64,000 nt of DNA, taken from assembly GCF_900258045.1 (NCBI RefSeq), contig NZ_OGVD01000004.1, positions 992,001 through 1,056,000 of the forward strand. Direction: 5' to 3'. The notes beneath the pieces were generated by a model that worked only from the letters and a program-made list of their open reading frames with translations, was not told the DNA's origin and made no database searches. The DNA is from Sphingorhabdus sp. EL138 (GTDB lineage: Bacteria > Pseudomonadota > Alphaproteobacteria > Sphingomonadales > Sphingomonadaceae). Every line of letters starts with the position of its first letter. Within the stretch, counting starts at the first letter, position 1. Made by a program: the position numbers and the translations under genes. Shown piece after piece: positions 42,985-53,854 of the stretch.

Positions 42985-43860
42985 CTATTTCAAACACTCG
43001 ATAAAGCGTTCAACTGTTGGCTCGGATCCGGCATTGCGAAGCACAGCGGCACTGACGGAAAATTCAAGTTGTTGCGGATGTGCAAAGCCGGCCAGCTTGC
43101 CTACTGCCATTAAAGGTCTTGCCGATGATTCAGGAACCGACGTCAGAATGTCGGACTGCCCAACCAGATCAATGCAGGCCGCCTGACTCAACAATCTGTA
43201 TTTGGGGAAGTCATGCTCTCTTAGCAACGCCTGCACATCGCGGGAAAGACTGGCTTCAAAGTGACTGTCAAACCCCGCAATTGCCCAGTCATGTTTTACA
43301 ATATCTTCCAATTTGCGTCCGCTCTGCAGAACATCATGGCCCGGCCTGCAGACAGTGAAATAAGGCTCAGATACCAGATTGGTAACACGCAGTCGTTCAA
43401 AATGCGGCAGCCGGGCGAGTGTTTTCTCATGGTATAGAAGCAGGTGAATACGGCGCTGGACAAGTTCTTCCATGGCCTGAGCTGGCGGCATGGTCTCGGC
43501 AACGATCCTTGTGCGGGGATATATTTTCGCAAACCTCACGATCGCCGGGTGAATCATTGTGTCCAGTATGGCGGGTCCACTCACCACATGAAGAACATGC
43601 TCGCCGCCCTGCGTTTCCGATTTCACAGCTTCCGCAAAACTCAAAAGATCCCGCGCCATCGGATATAACCGTTTTCCCGCCTCGGTCGGAGCAACAGTTC
43701 GGGTCGTGCGATGAAACAGTTTTACGTCCCAGCTCTCCTCCAGGATTTTGACACTTTTTGTCAGCGCAGAATGGGTAAGGTGCAGTTCTTCCGCTGCACT
43801 GGAAAAACTGAGGAGGCGGTACACAGCCTCGAAGTGCCGTAATAATCTGAGATCATCCAT
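42985..43860 (-). CDS. LysR-family transcriptional regulator
   Basis: Regulator of 291 residues from ATG 43860 (MDDLRLLRHFEAVYR); an in-frame TTG lies three codons earlier. The winged helix-turn-helix is at 1-60 (LLSFSSAAEELHLTHSALTKSVKILEESW), then a periplasmic-binding-protein-like effector domain (~88-290). It is divergent from the sterol-desaturase-like gene with ~90 bp between, the usual arrangement for a LysR target. Inducer unknown. Confidence 0.92.
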   Translation of the reverse strand: MDDLRLLRHFEAVYRLLSFSSAAEELHLTHSALTKSVKILEESWDVKLFHRTTRTVAPTEAGKRLYPMARDLLSFAEAVKSETQGGEHVLHVVSGPAILDTMIHPAIVRFAKIYPRTRIVAETMPPAQAMEELVQRRIHLLLYHEKTLARLPHFERLRVTNLVSEPYFTVCRPGHDVLQSGRKLEDIVKHDWAIAGFDSHFEASLSRDVQALLREHDFPKYRLLSQAACIDLVGQSDILTSVPESSARPLMAVGKLAGFAHPQQLEFSVSAAVLRNAGSEPTVERFIECLK

Positions 43861-43874
43861 ATGTTCCAAATAGT

Positions 43875-43886
43875 ATCAAATATGAT
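43875..43886. promoter_or_regulatory. Possible LysR-type operator
   Basis: ATCAAATATGAT is a dyad (ATCA/TGAT) with a T-N11-A match, located in the ~90-bp divergent gap between the LysR and desaturase-like genes. Short and AT-rich, so only tentative. Confidence 0.3.
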
Positions 43887-43951
43887 CTGATTATTCAATT
43901 CCATTCATTTAATGATAATGATAGCAAAATGCCCAATCGGGAGAGACCGTT

Positions 43952-44926
43952 GTGACACTGGAAACCATCATCAACTCCAACATCGCTATGATAGTGATAC
44001 CACTCTATTTTGCCGCGATCTTCGGTGAATCCATCGCCAATCACTTCTTTCATGAAAGAGGAGCAGGTGACTGGAAAGACAATGGGGTGTCCATGGGCCT
44101 GGGACTGGTCAGTGCAGTGACAAACGGCGCCACGGCCTTCATTTCTGTCGGCGTGCTGTTCTGGGTCCAGCAGTTCCAGTTTTATGCCATTCCGCTGAGC
44201 TTTGTGTCCTTGCTGATCTGCTTCATCCTCGACGATCTACGTTATTATTGGCATCATCGTATTGCGCATCGATGTCGTTGGGTCTGGGCGATGCACGTTG
44301 TTCACCACAGCAGCACCCAGTATAATTTTTCCGTTGCACTGCGACAGGGATGGACCAAGCATTTTACTGGTACGATGATGTTCAAGGTGCCGCTGGTGCT
44401 GATCGGCTTCGACCCGGTGGTTGTTCTGTTCTGCGGCGTTATCAATCCTACCTACCAGTTCTTTCTTCACACCGAGCTGGTAAACAAGATGCCGCGCTGG
44501 TTTGAATTTCTGTTCAACACACCGTCCCATCATCGAGTCCATCACGGTCGCAACCCACTATATCTGGACGCCAATTATGCCGGCACGTTGATCATCTGGG
44601 ATAGGATGTTTGGGACATTTGTTCCCGAAGATGAAAGCGAACGGGTCGATTACGGGTTGGTCAAAAACCTCGAGACTCTCAATCCGTTCACGATCATATT
44701 CCACGAATATTGGAATATCGTGAAAGACGTATCCCAAAAAGGTATTTCGGTCTGGCAGCGGCTGCTCTACTTGCTCGCCCCTCCGGGATGGTGCCACGAC
44801 GGATCGCGGCTGTCTTCGGATCAGATAAAGGCAGATTATTTTCGAAGCATGGCTGGCGAAACAGAACCAGACGTTTCGACGGTGGTGCAAGCACCAACTA
44901 GTCAGAAGCAGTTTGAAAAAGCCTGA
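43952..44926 (+). CDS. Sterol desaturase/fatty-acid hydroxylase family membrane enzyme
   Basis: Diiron membrane enzyme of 324 residues from GTG 43952 (GGGAGAG upstream). Four to five membrane helices surround the histidine boxes: HHRIAH (His101, 102, 106), HVVHH (His115, 118, 119) and HHRVHH (His193, 194, 197, 198), the eight-or-more-His set of the family. Members hydroxylate or desaturate sterols, carotenoids, sphingolipids or alkyl chains. The C-terminal ~60 residues are soluble. It overlaps the next gene by one base (TGATG) and is opposite a LysR gene that probably controls it. Confidence 0.92.
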   Translation: MTLETIINSNIAMIVIPLYFAAIFGESIANHFFHERGAGDWKDNGVSMGLGLVSAVTNGATAFISVGVLFWVQQFQFYAIPLSFVSLLICFILDDLRYYWHHRIAHRCRWVWAMHVVHHSSTQYNFSVALRQGWTKHFTGTMMFKVPLVLIGFDPVVVLFCGVINPTYQFFLHTELVNKMPRWFEFLFNTPSHHRVHHGRNPLYLDANYAGTLIIWDRMFGTFVPEDESERVDYGLVKNLETLNPFTIIFHEYWNIVKDVSQKGISVWQRLLYLLAPPGWCHDGSRLSSDQIKADYFRSMAGETEPDVSTVVQAPTSQKQFEKA

Positions 44927-45522
44927 TGCCGGGTCCGCACTACGCCATTTCCGAAGCATTGATTGTGATTGCAGCCATATGGGCAGGCTTTAGTCTTGCA
45001 AAATCGCACCTTCCGCTGGCAGCAATCGGCATTGGCATATTGGGAATGGCAGCAGCAATCGGTGTTTTTCGTTTCGGATTCGAACAGATCGAAACCTTGG
45101 CGAGCCTTCACAGGAATTTTTCCCAGATTGGCGGTGCGATCGCGATGGGGCTGATTGCGTCCCAGATGATGCTGCAGCTTCCAACACTCAAGGACCGCAA
45201 TAATCGCTGGTGGCTGCCGATTTTGTGTGTGGGGGGTACCGCGGTGCTCGCTATTGTAATACCGCGATTCACGACAGGATTGTTCACTGGATGGCTTGCA
45301 ATAGCCATGCTCACAGCTGCAGTATTTCCCGGGCACACATCGGTCACTCGCTTTTTCACAGTGAGCCTTATCTCGGTATTTCTTTTCAATGTGCTTCTGA
45401 TCCGTCAAACACCATCACTTGGAGCAGATCTTAGCTGGCACATATTCCATGTTTTGATCGCTATCTGGCTGATCGGCATAGTTTGGGTATTTGACAAGAT
45501 ATCAGGCGCTGCACACAAATGA
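44926..45522 (+). CDS. Unknown polytopic membrane protein coupled to the desaturase-like gene
   Basis: Protein of 198 residues with about six hydrophobic segments (from ~8, 30, 64, 92, 122, 147 and 173). Notable residues are HYAISEALIVIAAIW near the start, a conserved-looking FRFGFEQIETLASLH loop and DLSWHIFHVL near the end. I recognise no family with certainty. Its ATG overlaps the stop of the desaturase-like gene, so it is translationally coupled and may support or anchor that enzyme or handle its product. Confidence 0.75.
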   Translation: MPGPHYAISEALIVIAAIWAGFSLAKSHLPLAAIGIGILGMAAAIGVFRFGFEQIETLASLHRNFSQIGGAIAMGLIASQMMLQLPTLKDRNNRWWLPILCVGGTAVLAIVIPRFTTGLFTGWLAIAMLTAAVFPGHTSVTRFFTVSLISVFLFNVLLIRQTPSLGADLSWHIFHVLIAIWLIGIVWVFDKISGAAHK

Positions 45523-45571
45523 GTGAACGGAAGAAACAACCTCCGTTTTCGGCATAAAACCGGTCCGTGCG

Positions 45572-47395
45572 TTACTTTCTTCCAAAGAGTTTTTCAATAT
45601 CCCCATGCGCCAATTTGACCCAGGTGGGGCGGCCATGGTTGCACTGGCCGGAATGCGGGGTCACTTCCATTTCACGTAAAAGCGCGTTCATCTCAGCAAC
45701 ATTGAGAACCCGCCCGGCCCTTACCGAACCATGACAGGCCATGGTCGACGCCACATGATCGATCCGTTCCTTGAGTGACAAGGCCTCCTCATAGGCGCCA
45801 AGCTCGTCGGCCAGGTCGGTGATCAGGCCTTTGACATCACCGGAACCCAGCATCGCCGGTGTAGCCCGCACCAGCATGGCAGAGGGACCGAACCGCTCCA
45901 GATCCAGTCCGAATTCGGATAGTTCGGCCATGCGTGCCTCCAGTCGATCGCAGGCATTTTCGTCCAATTCCACGACCTCGGCCATCAACAAGGCCTGGGA
46001 AGCAACAGTGCCGCCGTCTACGGCCTTGCGCATGCGTTCGAGCACCAGACGTTCATGGGCAGCATGTTGATCGACAATGACCAGTCCGTCTTCTGCTTCG
46101 GCAACGATATAGGTTTTTGCTACCTGCCCGCGAGCTATGCCGAGTGGATGGCTAACCGCTTCAGGAACTGGTTCGGCTGCTTCTTCAGCGCGCCCCATAA
46201 GGGGAGCCAGTTCATCGCTGCTTAATCCACTGAAGGCGCTGACATTGTCTTGCACACCGCCAGTGGTTGCTGATGGATAAGGCTGTGACTGGAAGTTTGC
46301 CCTGCCCCCGACCGGTCCTTGCGCGGTAAAAATGCTGGTTTGCGGATCCGGCGCCTGTGGTTCGGTCTGCCAGTTGGCCAGAGCGGACTCCGCCGGACGC
46401 TGGACCGCGCGAAAACCGCCTTCATCCAGGGCGCGTCGCAAGCCGCTGACAATCATGCCGCGGATCATTGCCGGCTCGCGGAAACGAACCTCGGTTTTGG
46501 CCGGATGCACATTCACATCGACAAGCTCCGGCGGCATATCAATAAACAGCGCCACAACAGGATGACGATCCCGCGCCAGCATTTCCGCATAAGCCCCACG
46601 CACCGCGCCAACCAATAGCCGGTCTTTGACGGGTCTGCCGTTGACGAACAGAAACTGATGATCGGCCACACCGCGGTTATAGGTCGGCAAGCCTGCGACA
46701 CCGGACAGGCGAACCTCTTCGCGCACCAGATCGACCGCGACGCTATTGGCGCGCAATTCCTTGTTGGTCAGTGCTGCCACCCGGTCCGGGCCACTTTCAC
46801 CGCCCTGCACTGCAATCGCCTTGCGATTTTCATGGGTCAGCGTGAACCCGATATCCGGGCGCGCCATGGCAAGACGACGCACCACATCCACGCAAGCGGC
46901 ATATTCGCTGCGCGGCGTGCGCAGGAATTTCCGCCTGGCGGGGACCTTGGCGAAAAGCTGTTCCACTCGCACTTTCGTGCCGGGCGGGATCGCTGCTGGC
47001 CCGTCGCTCTCAACCTCTCCGTGATTCACAATTCGAGTCCAGCCATCTTGGCCTTCCACCCGGCTTTCGATGGTCAGTCGTGCAACACTCGCAATGGAGG
47101 GCAGCGCTTCACCCCGAAAGCCCAATGTAGCGACCATCTCAATCGCTTCATCCGGTAACTTGGACGTCGCATGACGCTCTAGGGCCAAAGCAATGTCGTC
47201 GCGAGTCATGCCGCAGCCATTGTCGGCCACCTCGATCAGATCGAGACCGCCCTGTTCGAGGCGGATATTGATCTGGCTGGATCCGGCATCAATGGCGTTT
47301 TCGACCAGCTCTTTCAGCGCACTGGCTGGACGCTCGACAACTTCACCGGCTGCGATCCGGTTGATCAGGCTATTTGGGAGTCTTCTTATTGACAT
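45572..47395 (-). CDS. mutL: DNA mismatch repair protein MutL
   Basis: ATPase that links mismatch recognition to strand excision. From ATG 47395 (AGGA eight bases upstream) it has 607 residues; the frame opens nine codons earlier without support. The GHKL ATPase domain shows INRIAAGEVVERPASALKELVENAIDAGS, DNGCGM and GFRGEALPSI; the C-terminal dimer domain (~420-607) has VDQHAAHERLVLERMR and ACHGSVRAGRVL and ends in CNHGRPTWVKL. It contains the QxHAxHE-like element VDQHAAHER and CxHGRP, as in endonuclease-type MutL. Divergent from mreB. Confidence 0.96.
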   Translation of the reverse strand: MSIRRLPNSLINRIAAGEVVERPASALKELVENAIDAGSSQINIRLEQGGLDLIEVADNGCGMTRDDIALALERHATSKLPDEAIEMVATLGFRGEALPSIASVARLTIESRVEGQDGWTRIVNHGEVESDGPAAIPPGTKVRVEQLFAKVPARRKFLRTPRSEYAACVDVVRRLAMARPDIGFTLTHENRKAIAVQGGESGPDRVAALTNKELRANSVAVDLVREEVRLSGVAGLPTYNRGVADHQFLFVNGRPVKDRLLVGAVRGAYAEMLARDRHPVVALFIDMPPELVDVNVHPAKTEVRFREPAMIRGMIVSGLRRALDEGGFRAVQRPAESALANWQTEPQAPDPQTSIFTAQGPVGGRANFQSQPYPSATTGGVQDNVSAFSGLSSDELAPLMGRAEEAAEPVPEAVSHPLGIARGQVAKTYIVAEAEDGLVIVDQHAAHERLVLERMRKAVDGGTVASQALLMAEVVELDENACDRLEARMAELSEFGLDLERFGPSAMLVRATPAMLGSGDVKGLITDLADELGAYEEALSLKERIDHVASTMACHGSVRAGRVLNVAEMNALLREMEVTPHSGQCNHGRPTWVKLAHGDIEKLFGRK

Positions 47396-47552
47396 ATCGC
47401 CATTCCTAGCCCAAGCGATCATGCCAAGCGACCCTTGATTGTGACTTAGTTTCTCGGGGGGATTTGCTGGACGATCCGAATGCTTAGCTTCATCCCCCGT
47501 TCAGCCAAAATGTCGCTATGGTTTTAGAAAACAGCGTTCGCTGTAAATATAA

Positions 47553-48611
<1,059 letters not shown>

Positions 48612-48655
48612 TAAATGATTTGACCAGAATGAAGAAAGCGGGAGGATAAGCAAGC

Positions 48656-49564
48656 ATGGCGCCGCCACGAAACCGGCGCCCAGGATTTTCCAAGCGGGCG
48701 CAATATAGCATATTCGCCAGCTACTTACTGGGCATATTGGGAGCTGTTGTCGGTCTCCTGCTGCTGCTTATCTCTATTTTCGATCCTCAAGGCTTTGCTG
48801 TGCTGCGAACCATCGGCGCAGAAGCAACTGCACCGGTTAGCAGAACCCTGGCTGAAGTCGGCGGAGCGACTGGCAATGCCGGCGACAATATTTCCGCCTA
48901 CTTCAACGCGGCTTCCAAAAATGCCGCCATGGAACGTGAGCTGAGAAGCAACCGCATCGAGATTTTGGAAGCGCGCGCGCTGAAACAAGAGAATGAACGG
49001 CTGAAACGGCTACTCGATCTCGACAAGGAGGTGCCCGATGCAATCGGTATGGCGCGTCTGATCAGTTCGACATCATCCAGTTCGCGGCGTATGGCGACAC
49101 TTGGATTGGGCACCACTGATGGTATTTTGATCGGGCAGCCCGTGCGTGCGCCAGAAGGGCTTGTCGGACGGGTACTGGAAGCCGGACCGACAACTGCTCG
49201 GATTTTACTGGTTTCCGACAGCCAGAATGTGATGCCCGTCAAACGCGCTAGTGACGAACTGCCTGCTTTTGCGACCGGTCGGGCTGATGGAACCGTCGAC
49301 GTGCGGCCGATTAACCTGGGTACCAATCCATTTAAGGGCGGTGACTTGCTGATTACATCGGGCAGCGGCGGCCTGTATGCGCCGGGCATCCCGGTGGCGG
49401 TTGTGATCCGTAAGACAGATACCGGCGCCATCGCCCGCATATTGGCCAACGCCGCAAAAGTCAGTCACGTCATCGTTCAGCCAATGTTTCAGGCAGAAAC
49501 CGTTGCCGCGATCGAGCAGGAAGCAATCGGCCGCGATGATGCTGAAACGGAAGGCGGCGAATAG
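48656..49564 (+). CDS. mreC: Rod-shape determining protein MreC
   Basis: Bitopic scaffold between the MreB filament and the periplasmic elongation enzymes. It has 302 residues: cytoplasmic Arg-rich start, one membrane helix (~22-44), a coiled coil (~80-125, AMERELRSNRIEILEARALKQENERLKRLL) and the double beta-barrel domain (ARLISSTSSSSRRMATLGLG, GLVGRVLEAGPTTARILLVSD, GDLLITSGSGGLYAPGIPV). Its TAG overlaps the GTG of mreD. Confidence 0.96.
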   Translation: MAPPRNRRPGFSKRAQYSIFASYLLGILGAVVGLLLLLISIFDPQGFAVLRTIGAEATAPVSRTLAEVGGATGNAGDNISAYFNAASKNAAMERELRSNRIEILEARALKQENERLKRLLDLDKEVPDAIGMARLISSTSSSSRRMATLGLGTTDGILIGQPVRAPEGLVGRVLEAGPTTARILLVSDSQNVMPVKRASDELPAFATGRADGTVDVRPINLGTNPFKGGDLLITSGSGGLYAPGIPVAVVIRKTDTGAIARILANAAKVSHVIVQPMFQAETVAAIEQEAIGRDDAETEGGE

Positions 49565-50079
49565 TGGCAAGACCCTATCGCTCCCGCATCAATCGGCAAC
49601 CATCGCAGTTTCGCATCAAATTCATCCCGTCGATCACCGTCATATTCGGTTCAATGATCACGGCCCTGCCGCTGATCACCGACTATCCAATCCTTCCGCC
49701 AATCGGCCTTCTGGTGCTGCTCTCGTGGCGTTTGATCCGCCCGGGCTACTGGCCAGTATGGGCTGGTTTCCCTCTCGGCATGGTTGATGACTTGTTCAGT
49801 GGGCAACCCTTTGGTAGCGCGGCCTTTTTATGGTCACTGGTTTTTCTGGCTCTGGAAACGCTCGACCGGCGCGGCGTTGGCAGGGATTATTGGCAGGATT
49901 GGCTTATAGCCTCCCTTTCGATAATTTTTGTGCTAATATGCGGCATGCTGATCATCGACTTTCAGAGCAACTTGCTGCGCCTCGATATATTGGTGCCACA
50001 GATCCTGTTGTCGATCCTGCTCTACCCCTTTGTAACCCGCTTGATCGGAACAATTGACAATTGGCGGGTATCGATATGA
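49564..50079 (+). CDS. mreD: Rod-shape determining protein MreD
   Basis: Polytopic partner of MreC, 171 residues with about five membrane helices (LPLITDYPILPPIGLLVLLSWR, the MVDDLFSGQPFGSAAF loop typical of MreD). GTG start overlaps the mreC stop by one base and its stop overlaps the next ATG (ATGA), so the three are translationally coupled. Confidence 0.93.
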   Translation: MARPYRSRINRQPSQFRIKFIPSITVIFGSMITALPLITDYPILPPIGLLVLLSWRLIRPGYWPVWAGFPLGMVDDLFSGQPFGSAAFLWSLVFLALETLDRRGVGRDYWQDWLIASLSIIFVLICGMLIIDFQSNLLRLDILVPQILLSILLYPFVTRLIGTIDNWRVSI

Positions 50080-52046
50080 GTATCGGCGGGGGCAAAACCA
50101 TTAGCGGCGCGGTTCAGGCGCTGACTTTTTCCCGCCGCGCAACAGTGATCGGTGGATTGCAAGCCGGCATCGGCGTCCTGCTCGCCGGACGCATGGCCTA
50201 TATTTCGGTGGCGGAAAATGAACGCTATCAACTCCTGTCCGAGAGTAATCGGGTCAATCTGACGCTGGTGCCGCCGCGGCGCGGATGGCTGATTGATCGC
50301 AACGGTAAACCGATTGCCAACAACAAGACGGATTTCCGCGTTGACCTCATTCCTGACCGGATGCGCGACAAAGACAAAACTGTTGCGACACTGGCCCAAC
50401 TCCTGTCGCTGGATCAGGAGGAAATCGACCGGATCAACAAGGAATTGACACAGGCCAGCAGTTTCCAGCCTGTTCAGGTTGCAACTGGCCTGGATTGGGA
50501 AAATTTTGCTGCTGTCAGCGTCCGCCTGCCCGATTTGCCCGGCGTATCCCCGCGACAGGGTTTTTCCCGCTTTTATCCAACCGGAGCAGCTGTTGGCCAT
50601 CTCGTGGGTTATGTCGGTATTGCTTCTGCCGAAGAATATAAAGAAAACCCCGACCCGATACTGGTCACGCCAGGATATAAAATCGGTAAGGACGGCCTGG
50701 AAAAAACCTTTGAGGACCGCCTGCAAGGCAAACCTGGGGCGAAGCGCGTTGAGGTGACAGCGCGCGGCAAAATAGTACGTGAACTCGATAGCCGACCCGA
50801 TACACCGGGCAAAGCCTTGCAACTGACCCTCGACATTGATTTACAGGAATATGCTGCTCGCCGACTGGGCCCTGAATCCGGTTCGGTGGTGGTTATGGAT
50901 TGCGAGACCGGTGATATTTTGACGATGACGTCCATGCCGTCTTTCGATCCGAACAGCTTCTCGGACGGGATCGGGCAAACCGAATATGGCATGTTACGCG
51001 ACGACGATCATGTTCCCCTGCGTGACAAATCGTTAAAGGGTCTGTTTCCGCCTGGTTCGACAATCAAGCCGATGGTGTCGCTTGCTTTACTGCGGGCCGG
51101 TATTGATCCTGAAGAAACCGTGAGCTGCCCCGGTGGATTGCGGGTAGGCAATCGCTTCTTCAATTGTCACAGCACCCATGGCAGCGTGAACATGAAGCGG
51201 GCGAACGCTCAAAGCTGTGATACCTATTTCTACAAAATGGCCTTGCGCATCGGATATGACGCGATCGCGCTGATGGCGCGGGAGCTTGGATTGGGCGCCA
51301 AATATGATCTGCCGGTCGCCTCGCAAAGCTATGGTACGGTTCCAGACACACAATGGATCAAGAAGCGCCACGAACGCGAATGGGCCAATTTTGATACGGT
51401 GAACAGCGCCATCGGACAGGGTTTTTTCCTGTCCAATCCGCTGCAGCTTTGTGTGATGACCGCTCGCATGGCATCTGGAAGGAAACTGGAAGCCAGACTG
51501 CTGTCTGAGGAAAAACGGACCTCCGCTCCGCCGCTGGACATTTCACCTGAACATCTGTCCTATGTGCGCGAGGCGATGAGCGAAGTGGTGAATGGTGTGG
51601 GCACAGCAAGACGCGCACGACTGCCGATCGAAGATATCAAACTGGGCGGTAAAACCGGCACGGCCCAAGTCGTCAGCCTGAAATATGGTCGAGGAGGGCG
51701 CGATGTGCCCTGGAAATTCCGCGACCATGGACTGTTTGTTTGCTTCGCACCTGTCGATAACCCGCGCTATGCCGCCTCTGTTGTGATTCAACATGGAGGC
51801 GGGTCATCATCCGCATATCCGGTTGCGCGGGATGTCCTGACATTTCTCTATGATCGCGAGCAGGCCATGGAAAAACTGCTGGCCATGGAGGAAAGCTGGG
51901 GCGGAACCATATCCGAACGCATGGATCGCCAGCTCGCCGCTTATCGCGCGCAGAAGGAGCTGGAAAAAGCAATAGCCGAAGGGCGCGTCCCACCACCTCA
52001 AGCCGAGACAGATGGCGAGGGTCCTGCTGCCGAAGTGGGGCAATAG
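50076..52046 (+). CDS. mrdA: Penicillin-binding protein 2 (elongasome transpeptidase)
   Basis: Monofunctional class B PBP that cross-links new wall during elongation. From ATG 50076 (4-bp overlap with mreD) it has 656 residues. A membrane helix follows a cytoplasmic start (~20-45), then the pedestal domain (LVPPRRGWLIDRNGKPIANN) and transpeptidase domain with nucleophile Ser in PPGSTIKPM, SCD in QSCDTYFYK and KTG in GGKTGTAQV. The C-terminus is long and Glu/Lys-rich. Confidence 0.97.
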   Translation: MSIGGGKTISGAVQALTFSRRATVIGGLQAGIGVLLAGRMAYISVAENERYQLLSESNRVNLTLVPPRRGWLIDRNGKPIANNKTDFRVDLIPDRMRDKDKTVATLAQLLSLDQEEIDRINKELTQASSFQPVQVATGLDWENFAAVSVRLPDLPGVSPRQGFSRFYPTGAAVGHLVGYVGIASAEEYKENPDPILVTPGYKIGKDGLEKTFEDRLQGKPGAKRVEVTARGKIVRELDSRPDTPGKALQLTLDIDLQEYAARRLGPESGSVVVMDCETGDILTMTSMPSFDPNSFSDGIGQTEYGMLRDDDHVPLRDKSLKGLFPPGSTIKPMVSLALLRAGIDPEETVSCPGGLRVGNRFFNCHSTHGSVNMKRANAQSCDTYFYKMALRIGYDAIALMARELGLGAKYDLPVASQSYGTVPDTQWIKKRHEREWANFDTVNSAIGQGFFLSNPLQLCVMTARMASGRKLEARLLSEEKRTSAPPLDISPEHLSYVREAMSEVVNGVGTARRARLPIEDIKLGGKTGTAQVVSLKYGRGGRDVPWKFRDHGLFVCFAPVDNPRYAASVVIQHGGGSSSAYPVARDVLTFLYDREQAMEKLLAMEESWGGTISERMDRQLAAYRAQKELEKAIAEGRVPPPQAETDGEGPAAEVGQ

Positions 52047-52049
52047 GCA

Positions 52050-53162
52050 TTGAACGATTTTATTCCTGCGCCCATTGCGCAACTTCCCTGGAAAACAATA
52101 TTATTGTTGCTTGTCATGGCGAGCTTCGGCTTTGTCGTGCTCTATTCAGCAGCCGGAGGAAGCCTGACACCCTGGGCCGGTCTGCATATGGCACGATTTC
52201 TGGTGTTTCTAGGCATGGCGATAGTCTTCTCCCGGTTGAAGGAGAATTTCTGGAAAACAATTGCATTCCCCGTTTATATTACCGTTGTCATCATGCTTCT
52301 CGGCGTGGAACTGATGGGCGCGGTTCGCGGTGGTAGCCAAAGATGGCTGAGCCTTGGTTTCATCCGCATTCAACCTTCAGAACTGATGAAACCGGCAATC
52401 ATTCTCGCGGTCGCCCGTTTTTATGATTTATTGCCGGCAGGTCAAATCAGAACGTGGGCGGCAATCTGGCCGTTATTGGTGCTGCTCGCATTTCCGTGCG
52501 CGTTGATCCTGCTGCAACCCGATCTTGGTACGACAATCACTGTTGTGGCCGGAGCCATGACCGTCGCCTTCCTTGCCGGATTGCCGATGCGGCTGTTTGT
52601 CGGTGGAGCGGCAGCGGTTGCCGTCATCGCCCCCCTTGCCTATTTCTTCGCGCTTGAAGAATATCAACAACGCCGCGTGACCACGTTCCTCAATCCCGAA
52701 AATGATCCCTTGGGCGCAGGCTATCACATCAGCCAGTCCAAAATCGCCATCGGGTCCGGCGGAATTTTTGGCAAAGGCTTCCTCAATGGCACACAAAGCC
52801 ACCTCGATTACCTCCCCGAAGGGCACACGGACTTTGTCTTTGCAACAATGGCGGAGGAATGGGGTCTGATGGGCGGCGTTGCGGTCCTGACCGGTTTTTT
52901 CCTGCTATTCCGGTGGGGCTTGGGTGTTGCAATGAAGGCCAAGACCCGTTTCTCCCAACTTTTGGCGGCCGGTCTGTCGACCACGATATTCTTCTACGTC
53001 GCAATCAACCTGATGATGGTTATGGGCCTAGCGCCGGTGGTGGGTATTCCCCTGCCCTTCCTCAGTCACGGCGGATCATCGATGATGACGATCATGATCT
53101 GTATCGGGATATTAATGTCCATAGACCGCCATCCGGGCCGCCGCAGCGGAACATTCGGATAA
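52050..53162 (+). CDS. rodA: SEDS-family peptidoglycan polymerase RodA
   Basis: Glycosyltransferase partner of PBP2. It has 370 residues with ten membrane helices and the SEDS blocks RGGSQRWLSLGFIRIQPSELMKPA, ILLQPDLGTTIT and NLMMVMGLAPVVGIPLPFLSHGGSSMMT. The start is TTG 52050, three bases after the mrdA stop. Last gene of the mre operon; tRNA-Lys follows 70 bp later. Confidence 0.97.
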   Translation: MNDFIPAPIAQLPWKTILLLLVMASFGFVVLYSAAGGSLTPWAGLHMARFLVFLGMAIVFSRLKENFWKTIAFPVYITVVIMLLGVELMGAVRGGSQRWLSLGFIRIQPSELMKPAIILAVARFYDLLPAGQIRTWAAIWPLLVLLAFPCALILLQPDLGTTITVVAGAMTVAFLAGLPMRLFVGGAAAVAVIAPLAYFFALEEYQQRRVTTFLNPENDPLGAGYHISQSKIAIGSGGIFGKGFLNGTQSHLDYLPEGHTDFVFATMAEEWGLMGGVAVLTGFFLLFRWGLGVAMKAKTRFSQLLAAGLSTTIFFYVAINLMMVMGLAPVVGIPLPFLSHGGSSMMTIMICIGILMSIDRHPGRRSGTFG

Positions 53163-53232
53163 AGTCAAGATAGCCCATCAGACGGTTGTTCTTCGCAAGA
53201 TGAGACCTATATGACATGCATATCGAAAATAG

Positions 53233-53308
<76 letters not shown>

Positions 53309-53490
53309 TTTTTGCGGATTCAAAAATAATGCGAGGCATTGTTTTCCGCCAAAAATCCCGAGCGGAAGCGAAGGGTGACCTGATGCACGAGCAACGGTTG
53401 TCATGATGTGTGTAGCTCTCACAGATCTCAAGTAGACTTAAAGCAACTTACCGAGACGCATCTTTCCACCAGCACAATCCAAAACCCATG

Positions 53491-53571
53491 AAAAAAGGCG
53501 GGCTCCTTTGGAACCCGCCTGAATTTTTCAAACAAAGCGCGAAAAAAGGGGAAGTGCCCAGGCACTTCCCC
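53491..53571 (-). terminator. Tandem rho-independent terminators after HU
   Basis: Two hairpins follow the HU stop on the minus strand. The first pairs GGGGAAGTGCC with GGCACTTCCCC (53548-53571) and ends in TTTTTT; the second pairs AGGCGGG with CCCGCCT (53496-53520) and ends in TTTTTT. The second also has a weaker T-run on the plus strand. Confidence 0.85.
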
Positions 53572-53578
53572 AATTTAT

Positions 53579-53854
53579 TTATTTGTTAACGGCGTCCTTC
53601 AAGCCCTTGCCGGCTTTGAATTTTGCTTGTGTAGATGCAGGAATCTGCATTGGCTCACCCGTGCGTGGGTTACGGCCTGTAGAAGCTTTACGCTTTGATG
53701 TAGAAAATGTTCCAAAACCGACGAGACGGACTTCATTGCCGCTCTTCAGTGAACCTGTGATAGAATCGAAAACTGCGTCAACGGCTTTGCCGGCATCGCT
53801 TTTGCTGAGACCACTGTGATCTGCTACGCTACTGATAAGATCCTGTTTATTCAT
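53579..53854 (-). CDS. hup: HU-family DNA-binding protein
   Basis: Nucleoid protein that bends DNA, 91 residues from ATG 53854 (MNKQDLISSVADHSGLSKSDA); the frame opens 30 codons earlier without support, and AAGGGGGGA lies upstream of the chosen start. The core shows VFDSITGSLKSGNEVRLVGFGTFSTSKRKASTGRNPRTGEPMQIPA with the intercalating Pro in the beta arms, and ends GKGLKDAVNK. Monocistronic, between tRNA-Lys and lon, with tandem terminators. Confidence 0.96.
   Translation of the reverse strand: MNKQDLISSVADHSGLSKSDAGKAVDAVFDSITGSLKSGNEVRLVGFGTFSTSKRKASTGRNPRTGEPMQIPASTQAKFKAGKGLKDAVNK

Noticed and set aside
45526-45550. AACGGA/TCCGTTTT hairpin after the desaturase partner as a terminator
   Set aside because: The stem is only six pairs with a ten-base loop and a short T-run, so I did not call it.
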